Origin: Gemmobacter megaterium
GTDB taxonomy: Bacteria > Pseudomonadota > Alphaproteobacteria > Rhodobacterales > Rhodobacteraceae
Assembly: GCF_900156815.1 (NCBI RefSeq)
Contig: NZ_FTOT01000002.1
Span: forward strand, 62,001-126,000
DNA length: 64,000 nt
Direction: 5' to 3'
Positions 49,509 through 57,416 of the stretch are shown here, piece after piece. The notes below the pieces were generated by a model. It worked only from the letters and a program-made list of their open reading frames with translations. It searched no databases and was not told where the DNA came from. Positions within the stretch are counted from its first letter, which is position 1; the number at the start of each line of letters is the position of its first letter. Both the position numbers and the translations under genes were made by a program.

Positions 49509-50687
49509 TCAGGAGACGGCGAACCGCAACAGCTTGATGGCGGCAAAGTCGCTCACGTCGCCGCCGACACGCTTGGTGGCATAGAACAGCACATGTGGCT
49601 TTGCGCTGAACGGGTCGCGCAGCACACGCAGATCCGGGCGTTCGGCAATGGTATAGCCCGCGCGGAAGTCACCAAAGGCAATCGCATAGGTGCCTGCGCC
49701 GATATCCGGCATATCCTCGGCGATCAGCACCGGATAGCCCATCAGCCGCGCGGGTTCCCCGGCGGCCAGCCCGTCCGACCACAGAAAGCGGCCGTCGGCA
49801 TCCTTCATCTTGCGAACCGCCCCGGCGGTCTTGGAATTCATCACGAAGGTTCCATTGGCCCGATAGCCCGCGTCCAGCGCATAGACCAGATCGACAATGG
49901 CATCGGCCGGGTTGGTCGTGCTGAAATCGCCCGCCGCGCCCGTGGCGACATACCCCAGACTGCCCCAGGCCCAGGCCGCATCGGCAACCTTGGTATGGTC
50001 CAGAAATCCCGTCGGCTTGCTGTCGCCATCCCCGCCGACAAAGGCCGCCGCCTCGGCGCGGGCGAACTTGTCCGCGATACGGCCGGCAAGCCAGCCCTCG
50101 ATGTCAAAGGCCGCATCGTCCAGCAGCCGCTGGCTTGCCTTGGGCATGGCGTTCAACTCGTGCAGCGGGATGGAAATCCGCTCGATCTGCGCCGACCCCG
50201 TCTCGGCCACGGCCGTCGCCTCGGTCCCCCACCCATGGCCCACATCGCCCCGGTCCACCAGCACATCGAAACTGGTCGCCTCGACCTGAACCACATTCGC
50301 CACCTGACGCAGCGACGAGGTGGTGGTCAGCACCGCGCGGATGGTATCGGCCGTCTTGGGATCCACCAGATAGCCGCCCTCGGCGTTGACGGCGGTGTTC
50401 AGTCCCTTGCCCTCCAGCACCAGGCCCCGCAGGCCATCGTCATCGCCACAGCGCAGATAGGCGTCAAACGCCTTGCGATGGGGCACTTCCACTTCGGCAG
50501 TCATCGACAGGGCGGGGCGGCCATGGGCCATGGTCTTGCGATCCAGCATCGTCACACGCTCTTCCGTTTGTTGCAGACGTTTCTTCACCTCGGCCTGAAA
50601 GCCGGTGAACTCCTCCAGGAAACCCGCCATCCGGCGGGCCGCCTCGCCGGGCACAGCGTCCCCGGTCCGAGACTTCAGCTCGGTCAT
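49509..50687 (-). CDS. GTA gp5, HK97-fold major capsid protein
   Basis: A 392-residue capsid protein. An N-terminal coiled-coil scaffolding (delta) domain (about residues 1-75, beginning MTELKSRTGDAVPGE) is followed by the HK97 fold, beginning near the ALSMTAEVEVPHRKAFDAYL segment. Cleavage by gp4 after assembly is expected near residue 100. Landmarks: NTAVNAEGGYLVDPKTADTI, and the C-terminal GYTIAERPDLRVLRDPFS. It builds the small GTA head. Confidence 0.95.
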   Translation of the reverse strand: MTELKSRTGDAVPGEAARRMAGFLEEFTGFQAEVKKRLQQTEERVTMLDRKTMAHGRPALSMTAEVEVPHRKAFDAYLRCGDDDGLRGLVLEGKGLNTAVNAEGGYLVDPKTADTIRAVLTTTSSLRQVANVVQVEATSFDVLVDRGDVGHGWGTEATAVAETGSAQIERISIPLHELNAMPKASQRLLDDAAFDIEGWLAGRIADKFARAEAAAFVGGDGDSKPTGFLDHTKVADAAWAWGSLGYVATGAAGDFSTTNPADAIVDLVYALDAGYRANGTFVMNSKTAGAVRKMKDADGRFLWSDGLAAGEPARLMGYPVLIAEDMPDIGAGTYAIAFGDFRAGYTIAERPDLRVLRDPFSAKPHVLFYATKRVGGDVSDFAAIKLLRFAVS

Positions 50688-50712
50688 TCCTTGCTCCTTC
50701 GTGGAAATGGCC

Positions 50713-51267
50713 TCAGTGGCCCGCCAGCTCACGCCGCGCCTCGGCAAAGGCGTCGGTGAGCATCCCGATCAGATCCAGCCCGGCATCCGCCTTGGCCTGG
50801 ACCCGTGCCGATGGCAGCATGGGGAATGTCACCAACGACACCTCCCACAACTCCACCTCGGCAAGCAGCCTGCGCCCCTTGCCGTCCTTTTCCGCCCGCT
50901 TGGTGCGATAGCCGATGGACAACCCGTCTACCGCCCCCGCAGCGATCAGCGCCACAGCCTCGCGGCCTCGCGCGACCTCGGGCAGCAACCGCCCCGACAC
51001 CCACAGGCCGCGGTCATCCTCGCGCACCTCGTCCCAGACGCCGATGGGCTGCGCGGGGTCATGCTGCCACAGCATCTTCACCGCGCCGCCCCCCGCCTTC
51101 AGACTGGCCAACGAGACCGCATAGGCGCCGGGCAGCACCATATCGCCCCCCTGGTCGGTTGCCCCGAACAGACTGGCATAGCCCGCGATCCGCTGGTCAC
51201 TGTCCACCGACAGCCCCCGCTCGGGCCGATGGAACTTGCGCTCCAGGCCCCCGTCATCCCAACCCAT
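50713..51267 (-). CDS. GTA gp4, HK97-type prohead protease
   Basis: A 184-residue serine protease of peptidase family U35/S78. The catalytic His is in MLWQHDPAQPIG and Ser in GAVDGLSIGYRT. The start MGWDDGGLERKFH fits family length; an upstream extension has no family feature. It trims gp5 during head maturation. It is 25 bp upstream of the capsid gene. Confidence 0.93.
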   Translation of the reverse strand: MGWDDGGLERKFHRPERGLSVDSDQRIAGYASLFGATDQGGDMVLPGAYAVSLASLKAGGGAVKMLWQHDPAQPIGVWDEVREDDRGLWVSGRLLPEVARGREAVALIAAGAVDGLSIGYRTKRAEKDGKGRRLLAEVELWEVSLVTFPMLPSARVQAKADAGLDLIGMLTDAFAEARRELAGH

Positions 51268-51275
51268 GTTGCCTC

Positions 51276-51521
51276 CTATCTCAACGCCGCCTTCAGGATG
51301 GCCTCGGCGCCCTGCGCCAGCAGAAACGCCGCCACCCCGTAAACCCCCAGCCAAAGCCGCTTTTCCAGCCGCTCCAGCGCATCGTCGATCTGCCCAAGCC
51401 GCCGCTCCAGCGCCGCCCAGCGTTCCTCGGCGACCCGCTCATTCGCCTCGATCCGCGCCGCCGCCGCATCGAAACTGTCATACAGAAACCGCGACCCGCC
51501 CGACGATCGCCGCGCCGTCAT
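51276..51521 (-). CDS. GTA small head-formation membrane protein (gp3.5-like)
   Basis: An 81-residue protein starting MTARRSSGGSRFLYDSFDAA. A coiled-coil region (about residues 22-58) and a C-terminal membrane segment (VYGVAAFLLAQGAEAILKA) are visible. Small proteins of this type lie between gp3 and gp4 in Rhodobacterales GTAs. It overlaps the portal gene by 4 bp (ATGA). Confidence 0.82.
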   Translation of the reverse strand: MTARRSSGGSRFLYDSFDAAAARIEANERVAEERWAALERRLGQIDDALERLEKRLWLGVYGVAAFLLAQGAEAILKAALR

Positions 51522-52693
51522 GCCCCCTCCGGCATCGGCGGCAAGCCCAGCAGGGCGCGCTTTTCCGCCAGCGTCAGGAACTCTGCCCCCGCCACACGCG
51601 CCCATTGGGCATCGCGTTCGGTGGCCAGGGCGGGCACCTGATCCAGATCGGGGCGAATCTCCACCGCATCGCCGCCAAAGCCCGACAGCCAATGCGCCAC
51701 CGCCGCTGTCACCTTTGCCGCCAGCGGCAGCACCGTCAGACGAAAGAACGCGCGGTTCGCCTCCTGGTAATTCGCATAGGTGGCATCGCCGGGGATCCCC
51801 AGCAGCATGGGCGGCACGCCAAAGGCAATGGCAATTTCCCGCGCCGCCGCCTCCTTGGTCTGATGGAACTCCATGTCGCTGGGGCTGAAGCCCATCGGCT
51901 TCCAGTCCAGCCCACCCTCCAGCAGCATGGGGCGCCCGGCATTGCGCGCGCCCATGTGATGCGTCTCCATCTCGGTCACCAGACGGTCATACTGATCCGC
52001 GCTCAGCGACCCCGCCCCGTCCATCCCCTTGTAGACGATCGCACCCGAAGGCCGCGCCGCATTGTCCAGCAGCGCCTTGGACCATCGGCTCGCGCTCGAA
52101 TGCACATCCAGCGCCACCGCCGCCGCCTGCAAGGGCGAGAACCCATAATGGTCATCCTGCGGATGGAACGCCCGGATATGGCACACCGGCTGCACCTCGC
52201 CCGTCATGTCGAACCGATGCCTGCGCCCGCCCACCGTGTAATCATAGGCCACCGGCCAGCCATCCGGCCCCGGAACCAGCGCCATCCGGTCCGGCCGCAG
52301 CACATGCAGTTCCGCCACGCCCGCCGTGCCCGGCACCGCCTCCAGATAGGCATTGCCCGACAACAGCAGATGGCCATAGACCGCCTCCAGGAAATCCGCC
52401 CGCCCCTGCACCGGATTGGGCCGCCGCATCAGCTCCAGCACCGGATGCACCTCATAGCGCCGCACGCTGTCCTGCACGACCAGCGGCAAGGCCGCCGCGC
52501 TTTCCGCAATCAGCTTCACCGCCCGGAACGCCACCGGATTGCCCTGAAACCCGCTGCGCGTCAGCGATACCGTATCCCGCGGGCTCCAGGCCACACCGCC
52601 GCCCGTCGCCATCGCCACAACCCGCCCGGTGGCGCTGGCCTTGGCCTCCGGCACCGTCTGCGCCGCGCCGCGCCTTAGAAAATCGAACACCAT
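51518..52693 (-). CDS. GTA gp3, portal protein
   Basis: A 391-residue HK97-type portal, starting MVFDFLRRGAAQT after AGGAGCGG. Landmarks: GNPVAFRAVKLIAESAAALP (about residues 48-67), LHVLRPDRM, and FGVPPMLLGIPGDATYANYQEA (about 290-311). Twelve copies form the DNA entry/exit channel at the head vertex. A 237-bp spacer with a repeat separates it from gp2. Confidence 0.93.
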   Translation of the reverse strand: MVFDFLRRGAAQTVPEAKASATGRVVAMATGGGVAWSPRDTVSLTRSGFQGNPVAFRAVKLIAESAAALPLVVQDSVRRYEVHPVLELMRRPNPVQGRADFLEAVYGHLLLSGNAYLEAVPGTAGVAELHVLRPDRMALVPGPDGWPVAYDYTVGGRRHRFDMTGEVQPVCHIRAFHPQDDHYGFSPLQAAAVALDVHSSASRWSKALLDNAARPSGAIVYKGMDGAGSLSADQYDRLVTEMETHHMGARNAGRPMLLEGGLDWKPMGFSPSDMEFHQTKEAAAREIAIAFGVPPMLLGIPGDATYANYQEANRAFFRLTVLPLAAKVTAAVAHWLSGFGGDAVEIRPDLDQVPALATERDAQWARVAGAEFLTLAEKRALLGLPPMPEGA

Positions 52694-52858
52694 TCGCCGC
52701 TCCTGTTGATCAGCCAGGGCAGGACCGGGCTCCGGCTTGCCACCACCGGACCCATCCGCATTCCCTGCTCCCTGTGTGGAAAAACCCGCACGATCCACCG
52801 CGCGCGCCAGAAACAGACAGCCCGACAGACGCCCGCGCCCCGGTCCGCCGATCGCCCG

Positions 52859-52913
52859 TTTCATCTTGCCGCAAATACCCCGCGGGGGGTCCGGGGGGCG
52901 CGACGCCCCCCGG
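52859..52913 (-). repeat. Intergenic hairpin repeat, copy 2 (gp2/gp3 spacer)
   Basis: Perfect 9-bp arms CCGGGGGGC (52891-52899) and GCCCCCCGG (52905-52913), followed on the minus strand by GGGTATTTGCGGCAAGATGAA. The layout matches copy 1 at 44346-44384. The spacer 52694-52930 holds no other feature except the gp3 ribosome site. Confidence 0.55.
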
Positions 52914-52930
52914 CGCCAGCCGCCCCGCGC

Positions 52931-54265
52931 CTACAATCCCCGGACGCGGGGCCGGCCACCCGGCTCGACCATCAGCTCGGTCAGCGCCCAGACCAGCGCA
53001 TCCACGCGGTCCGGGCTGCCCTTGCCCTGATAGCCCTGCACCGTCATGCGGCACATCTGGTCCTCCAGACCACCCAGCCCACGCACGTGCCGTACCCGCC
53101 CCTGTTCGTACAACGCCGCCACCGGCTCGGCCCGCGCCGCCTTGCCGCGCGTGGCGCGCACGGCCTTGACCGGCGCCATGCCATCCACCGACCGGATCAC
53201 CCGCGCCACCAGATCGCCGCCCTGGTTCACCTCGGCCACGATCCGTTCCGCCCCATGGCGTTCCCGCGCCGCCACCGCCGCGCGGGCCCACTGGTCGGGG
53301 CTTGCCCCGGCCACCGTCGCGTCTTCCAGAACAAAGGCGCGCCACTCCTGCGGCGCGCCTTTCATTTCCACCCCGACGACCACGATCCCGCATTCGTCCG
53401 ATCTGTTGGTCCCCGTCACCGGCGGATCCACAGCCACCACCACCCGGTCCAGCGGCGGCACGGCTTCGACCCGGCACCCCTCGATCCCGGCGCTGGTCCA
53501 CAGCGCACCTTCGGCATCTTCCAGCAACACACCGTCCAGTTCCTGCCGCCCCAGCCGCGTGCCCTGATACCGGATCCGCACCTCCTCCAGGAAACTGGCC
53601 GCCAGATAGGCCCGGTTCGCCTCGGTCGGCGCATGGGTCTCCACCGTCGAGGGGTTCCGCAGGATCGTCTTCAGCACGGCCACATTCTGCGGTGTCGTCG
53701 TGACCACCTGGCGCGGATGCTGCCCCAGCCGCAGCGCGAACTGCAACATGTCCCAGGTCGCCTCGGCCTTCTTCCACTTGGCCAGCTCATCGACCCAGGC
53801 CGCATCGAACTGCGGCCCCCGCAGACTGTCCGGCTCATGCGCCGAATAGATCTCGGCCACCGCGCCGTTGGGCCACAGCAGCCGCCGCCGCCCGGCCTGC
53901 CATTCGGGGCGCCGGTCGGGGGGCGCACAGGCCATGATCCCGCTTTCGCCAAAGATCATCACCTCGCGCACCTGATCCAGCGTTTCGCCCACCAGCGCCA
54001 CGCGCCGTGCCCGCCCCGCATCGCAGGGCCGCGCGCCTTCCACCTCGGCGCGCACCCACTCGGCGCCCGCGCGGGTCTTGCCCGCGCCGCGTCCGCCCAT
54101 GATGACCCAGGTTTTCCAGGCCCCTTCGGGCGGCAACTGATGCGGCAGCGCCCAGAATTCGAACACCCAGGGCAACGCGGCCAGCGTCGCATCGCTCAGC
54201 CCTCCCAGAAAGCCGTCAATCTGGTCCGGCGTCGCGGAGGCAAGCCAGGCGGCGCCCGATCTCAT
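52931..54265 (-). CDS. GTA gp2, terminase large subunit
   Basis: A 444-residue packaging motor starting MRSGAAWLASATPDQ. Walker A GGRGAGKTRAG is at about residues 57-67 and Walker B AAWVDELAKW at about 149-158. The C-terminal nuclease domain includes the acidic VVAVDPPVTGTNRSDECG (about 262-279) and FVLEDATVAGAS. It cuts and packages host DNA non-specifically into GTA heads. It overlaps gp1 by 50 bp. A longer in-frame reading reaches 54337 but only repeats gp1 sequence. Confidence 0.94.
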   Translation of the reverse strand: MRSGAAWLASATPDQIDGFLGGLSDATLAALPWVFEFWALPHQLPPEGAWKTWVIMGGRGAGKTRAGAEWVRAEVEGARPCDAGRARRVALVGETLDQVREVMIFGESGIMACAPPDRRPEWQAGRRRLLWPNGAVAEIYSAHEPDSLRGPQFDAAWVDELAKWKKAEATWDMLQFALRLGQHPRQVVTTTPQNVAVLKTILRNPSTVETHAPTEANRAYLAASFLEEVRIRYQGTRLGRQELDGVLLEDAEGALWTSAGIEGCRVEAVPPLDRVVVAVDPPVTGTNRSDECGIVVVGVEMKGAPQEWRAFVLEDATVAGASPDQWARAAVAARERHGAERIVAEVNQGGDLVARVIRSVDGMAPVKAVRATRGKAARAEPVAALYEQGRVRHVRGLGGLEDQMCRMTVQGYQGKGSPDRVDALVWALTELMVEPGGRPRVRGL

Positions 54266-54545
54266 CGCGCGCCGCGTCAAGGTCGAACTCCCGGCCGCCT
54301 GCCAACTCTCCGGCGTCTCGGCGAAGTTTCTCAACATTCTGTCTCTCCGTGACCAGCACCTTCAGGGCGCCGCTGACGTCTTTGGTATAGGTGGCCAACT
54401 CCCGCGCCGTCTGGGCCGAGGCTTCCGCTTGCGCCTCGTCCAGAAGCTTTCTCAGGATGGTGCTGGCCAGATCGAACAATTCCAGGGCCTCCGCGGCTTC
54501 ATTCCGCGAAAGCCCGTCTTGCGGGACCGACGTGTGGATTGTCAT
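54216..54545 (-). CDS. GTA gp1, terminase small subunit
   Basis: A 109-residue helical protein starting MTIHTSVPQDGLSRNEA, with ALELFDLASTILRKLLDEAQ (about 20-40) and LVTERQNVEKLRRDAGELAGG. It matches the GTA gp1 family, now regarded as the small terminase. It is the first structural gene after the leader promoter and hairpin; the ribosome site is weak (GCAGG). Confidence 0.85.
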   Translation of the reverse strand: MTIHTSVPQDGLSRNEAAEALELFDLASTILRKLLDEAQAEASAQTARELATYTKDVSGALKVLVTERQNVEKLRRDAGELAGGREFDLDAARDEIGRRLACLRDAGPD

Positions 54546-54590
54546 GGTGCTCGTGAACCTGCTCTCATGCACCCGCACGAGCGGAAACGG

Positions 54591-54621
54591 AAAAGCGGCC
54601 GAGGGGTTTCCCCCAGGCCGC
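54591..54621 (-). terminator. Terminator-like hairpin in the GTA leader
   Basis: On the minus strand GCGGCC-GG..GGGG-AAA-CCCC..GGCCGC forms a 10-bp stem with a 2x2 internal loop (54595-54621), followed directly by TTTT (54591-54594) and a second T-rich stretch. It sits between the predicted promoter (54648-54676) and gp1 (start 54545), so full-length GTA transcripts must read through it. This is a possible attenuator. Seen in sequence; the role is inferred. Confidence 0.6.
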
Positions 54622-54647
54622 TGACCCACTTCTTCTAGCATGCACTC

Positions 54648-54676
54648 TTTCTACCAAAGAGCGTTCGCTATGTCAA
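54648..54676 (-). promoter_or_regulatory. Predicted strong promoter of the GTA cluster
   Basis: Consensus -35 TTGACA (54671-54676) and -10 TAGAAA (54648-54653) with an optimal 17-bp spacer, facing gp1. The predicted start point is about 54641, about 96 nt upstream of the gp1 ATG. The match is unusually good for this GC-rich region. Rhodobacter GTA genes are usually controlled by CtrA and GafA, so a constitutive-looking promoter needs explanation. Confidence 0.6.
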
Positions 54677-54767
54677 TCCACTTTCGCAATGGTTGTGCAT
54701 CGCACCTCCCTCCCCCCTCGTGGGAGAGGGGGAATGGCTCGCGTAACAAATTGACTCTGCTATGACT

Positions 54768-55550
54768 TTACGCCAGCAACTGCGCCCAGACCGGCACATG
54801 ATCCGACGGTTTGTCCCGCCCCCGTTCGGCCTTGTCGATCCCCACATCCTCCAGCAGATCCGCGGCCTGCGGGCTCAACAGCAGGTGGTCGATTCGAATC
54901 CCGTTGTTCCGGTCCCAGGCCCCGGCCTGATAGTCCCAGAACGAATAATGCCCCGGCCCCTGCACCTTCAGCCGGAACGCATCATAATAGCCCAGCGCCA
55001 GAATCCGGCGGAACGCCGCCCGGCTTTCGGGGCGGAACAGCGCGTCATCCACCCAGGCCTCGGGCTTGGCGGCATCTTCGGGCTGCGGGATCACGTTGTA
55101 ATCGCCCGCCATCACGACGGGCTCCTCGCTGGTCAGCAACGCGGCGGCCCGTGCGTGCATCCGCTCCATCCACGCCAGCTTGTAATCGAACTTCGGCCCC
55201 GGCGCCGGGTTGCCGTTGGGCAGATACAACCCCGCCACCCGGACCGCGCGCGCCGCGCCGATCACCGTCGCCTCGATCCAGCGCGCCTGCTCGTCGGTCT
55301 CGTCTCCCGGCAATCCGCGCGCGACATCCTCCAGCGGCAACCGCGACAGGATGCCGACGCCGTTGAACCCCTTTTGCCCATGGGTTTCCACGCGGTAGCC
55401 CATGTCCTCGAAATGCGCGCGCGGGAATCCGCTGTCGACCGACTTGATCTCCTGCAACAGCACCACATCGGGCAGCGCCTCGGGCAGCCAACGGGTCAGC
55501 GCCTCGAACCTCGCCTTTATCCCGTTGATATTGAATGTATAAATCCGCAT
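54768..55550 (-). CDS. xthA: Exodeoxyribonuclease III
   Basis: A 260-residue ExoIII-type AP endonuclease of the EEP fold. Landmarks: N-terminal MRIYTFNINGIKAR, catalytic Glu in LLQEIKSVD, MAGDYNVIP (Asp-x-Asn), and C-terminal SDHVPVWAQL (Asp-His pair). It repairs abasic sites and 3'-blocked ends. It is convergent neither with nor part of the GTA; it reads on the same strand upstream of the GTA promoter. It is divergent from the DUF2927 gene. Confidence 0.93.
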   Translation of the reverse strand: MRIYTFNINGIKARFEALTRWLPEALPDVVLLQEIKSVDSGFPRAHFEDMGYRVETHGQKGFNGVGILSRLPLEDVARGLPGDETDEQARWIEATVIGAARAVRVAGLYLPNGNPAPGPKFDYKLAWMERMHARAAALLTSEEPVVMAGDYNVIPQPEDAAKPEAWVDDALFRPESRAAFRRILALGYYDAFRLKVQGPGHYSFWDYQAGAWDRNNGIRIDHLLLSPQAADLLEDVGIDKAERGRDKPSDHVPVWAQLLA

Positions 55551-55838
55551 CCCGCCCCCTCGCGCATCGCTCAGGCCCCATGATTACCCCGCTGCGGGCC
55601 ACAGGCCAAGCATGGTTTCGCCATTGTTTCGCCCAAGTCGCCAAATGCGCAACCAGCACCTGAGTTTGTTTCCACATTAGGGTTTCCGAATCCTGACGAA
55701 CCTGAGTAAGACTCATCTGAACAGGGATTCTCCAAGGCTGCCGCACACCATGTTCACACGTCCGGCATCCTTGCCCAGGTTCAGGAATGGTCCACCGGGC
55801 ACGTGCGCCCATGCCTTGCCCACTGGGGTCACGTCGAC

Positions 55839-57212
55839 ATGAAGCGTATCTCGGCTGTCGCCTGCCTTGCCCTCTCTGCCTGCGTCACCCCGCAGCCGAC
55901 AGAGGTGCCGCAGCGTCGCGCCATCGCGGCCCAGGTCACGCCGAACATGAACGCCATCAGCACCTTCGCCCCGCAAGCGGTCGCGCGGGTCTCACGGTCG
56001 AATACCTCTGTTGCGGCGGATTTCCTCGATCTCAGCTTCCGCATGGAAAGCGGCCGCACAATTCCGGTTCTTTCCCGGTTCGAAACGCCCATCCGCGTCG
56101 CGCTTACCGGCAATGTCCCCGCGACGGCGGCGCGGGATGCCTCGGCGCTGCTCGGGCGTCTGCGCGCCGAAGCGGGGCTTGATATTGCGCTGGCCCAGGG
56201 CGATCAGGCGAATATCGTCGTACAGTTCCTGCCACGCGCAACCATGCAGGCCGCCGTTCCCAATGCCGCATGTTTCGTGGTGCCCCGCGTGACATCGTGG
56301 GACGAATTCCGCGCCGCGCGCGGAACCTCCCGCATCGACTGGACCACGCTGACGGTGCGCGATCGCGCGGCCATCTTCATTCCCTCCGACGTTGCCCCGC
56401 AAGAGGCCCGCGACTGTCTGCACGAAGAACTCGCCCAGGCGCTTGGTCCGCTGAACGACATGTATCATCTGTCGGATTCGGTGTTCAATGACGACAACTT
56501 CAACGCCGTGCTGACCGGCTTTGACATGCTGGTCCTGCGCACCACCTATGCGCGCGAGCTGCGCAGCGGGATGACACGGGCCGAGGTGGCCGCCCGCCTG
56601 CCGTCCATCCTGCCCCGGCTGAACCCCGCAGGGGGCGGCGTCAGTGCCGGCGCAGGCGTTCAAACCCCGCGCGACTGGATCTCTGCGGTGGAAACCGCGC
56701 TGGCGCCCCGCTCCTCCGACAGCGCCCGCCGCGCGGGCGCCCAACGCGCGCTGGCCATGGCACAGGCCCAGGGCTGGACCGACAACCGCCGCGCCTTTGC
56801 CCATTTCCTCATGGGCCGGCTCTCCATGGGCAGCCAGATCGAACAGGCGGTGATCCACTTTGCCGAAGCTGCCCGGTTCTATGCCGCGCTTCCCGGCGGT
56901 GCATTGCATCAGGCCCATGTCGATATGCAGATGGCCGCCTTTGCCCTGTCGTCCGGCCAGTATGACGAAGTTCTGCGCCTGACCCAGCGTGCAACCCCTG
57001 TCGTCACCCGCGAACAGAACGCCGCCGTTCTGGCCACGCTTCAGATGCTGCGGGCCGAGGCGCTGTCCGCCACCGGTCGCGGCGCCGAAGCGCAGGCCGC
57101 ACGTCTCGACAGTCTGGGCTGGGCGCGCTATGGCTTCGGCTCCGAGGCGCAGGTGAAGGCGCGCCTGTCCGAGGTTTCCGCCCTCGCAGCGCGCCGCACC
57201 GCAAGCCGGTAA
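55839..57212 (+). CDS. DUF2927 lipoprotein
   Basis: A 457-residue lipoprotein with signal MKRISAVACLALSAC (lipobox LSAC, lipid Cys at residue 15). The DUF2927 domain (about residues 60-260) ends with DCLHEELAQALGPLND and EVAARLP, reminiscent of metalloprotease-like HExx-type helices but with HEE here. A helical C-terminal repeat region (about 280-450) follows. The function is unknown; the family is widespread in Rhodobacteraceae. It is divergent from xthA with a 288-bp spacer. Confidence 0.83.
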   Translation: MKRISAVACLALSACVTPQPTEVPQRRAIAAQVTPNMNAISTFAPQAVARVSRSNTSVAADFLDLSFRMESGRTIPVLSRFETPIRVALTGNVPATAARDASALLGRLRAEAGLDIALAQGDQANIVVQFLPRATMQAAVPNAACFVVPRVTSWDEFRAARGTSRIDWTTLTVRDRAAIFIPSDVAPQEARDCLHEELAQALGPLNDMYHLSDSVFNDDNFNAVLTGFDMLVLRTTYARELRSGMTRAEVAARLPSILPRLNPAGGGVSAGAGVQTPRDWISAVETALAPRSSDSARRAGAQRALAMAQAQGWTDNRRAFAHFLMGRLSMGSQIEQAVIHFAEAARFYAALPGGALHQAHVDMQMAAFALSSGQYDEVLRLTQRATPVVTREQNAAVLATLQMLRAEALSATGRGAEAQAARLDSLGWARYGFGSEAQVKARLSEVSALAARRTASR

Positions 57213-57236
57213 CCAACCGACCACGCGGGGGATAGC

Positions 57237-57401
57237 ATGATCATCTTGGCCGGGCTCCTGATCGGGGCCGTCTGGGGCGCGTCGTTGGCGCGCAAGCGCA
57301 AGGGCTCGCGTCTGGACATTGCACAATATGCCGTTGGCTTTGCCATTGCCTTTGGCATTCTGGGCCTGTTCGCCACCCTGATCATCGACCGCTTCATCTG
57401 A
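57237..57401 (+). CDS. Small two-helix membrane protein
   Basis: A 54-residue protein reading MIILAGLLIGAVWGASLA, a basic RKRKG turn, then VGFAIAFGILGLFATLIID. Two membrane helices separated by a positively charged loop, typical of small conserved Rhodobacteraceae proteins upstream of the CoxE-like VWA gene. It starts 25 bp after the DUF2927 stop and ends 15 bp before the VWA gene. The function is unknown. Confidence 0.7.
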   Translation: MIILAGLLIGAVWGASLARKRKGSRLDIAQYAVGFAIAFGILGLFATLIIDRFI

Positions 57402-57416
57402 CCGGCGGAGGCAGCC

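Noticed and set aside
40419-54545. A prophage
   Set aside because: The block has only head, tail, packaging and peptidase genes in GTA order, with no integrase, repressor, replication or attachment sites, and housekeeping genes on both sides.
54546-54641. An earlier in-frame start for gp1 at 54641
   Set aside because: It would begin at the predicted transcription start, run through the hairpin and add 32 residues without family character.
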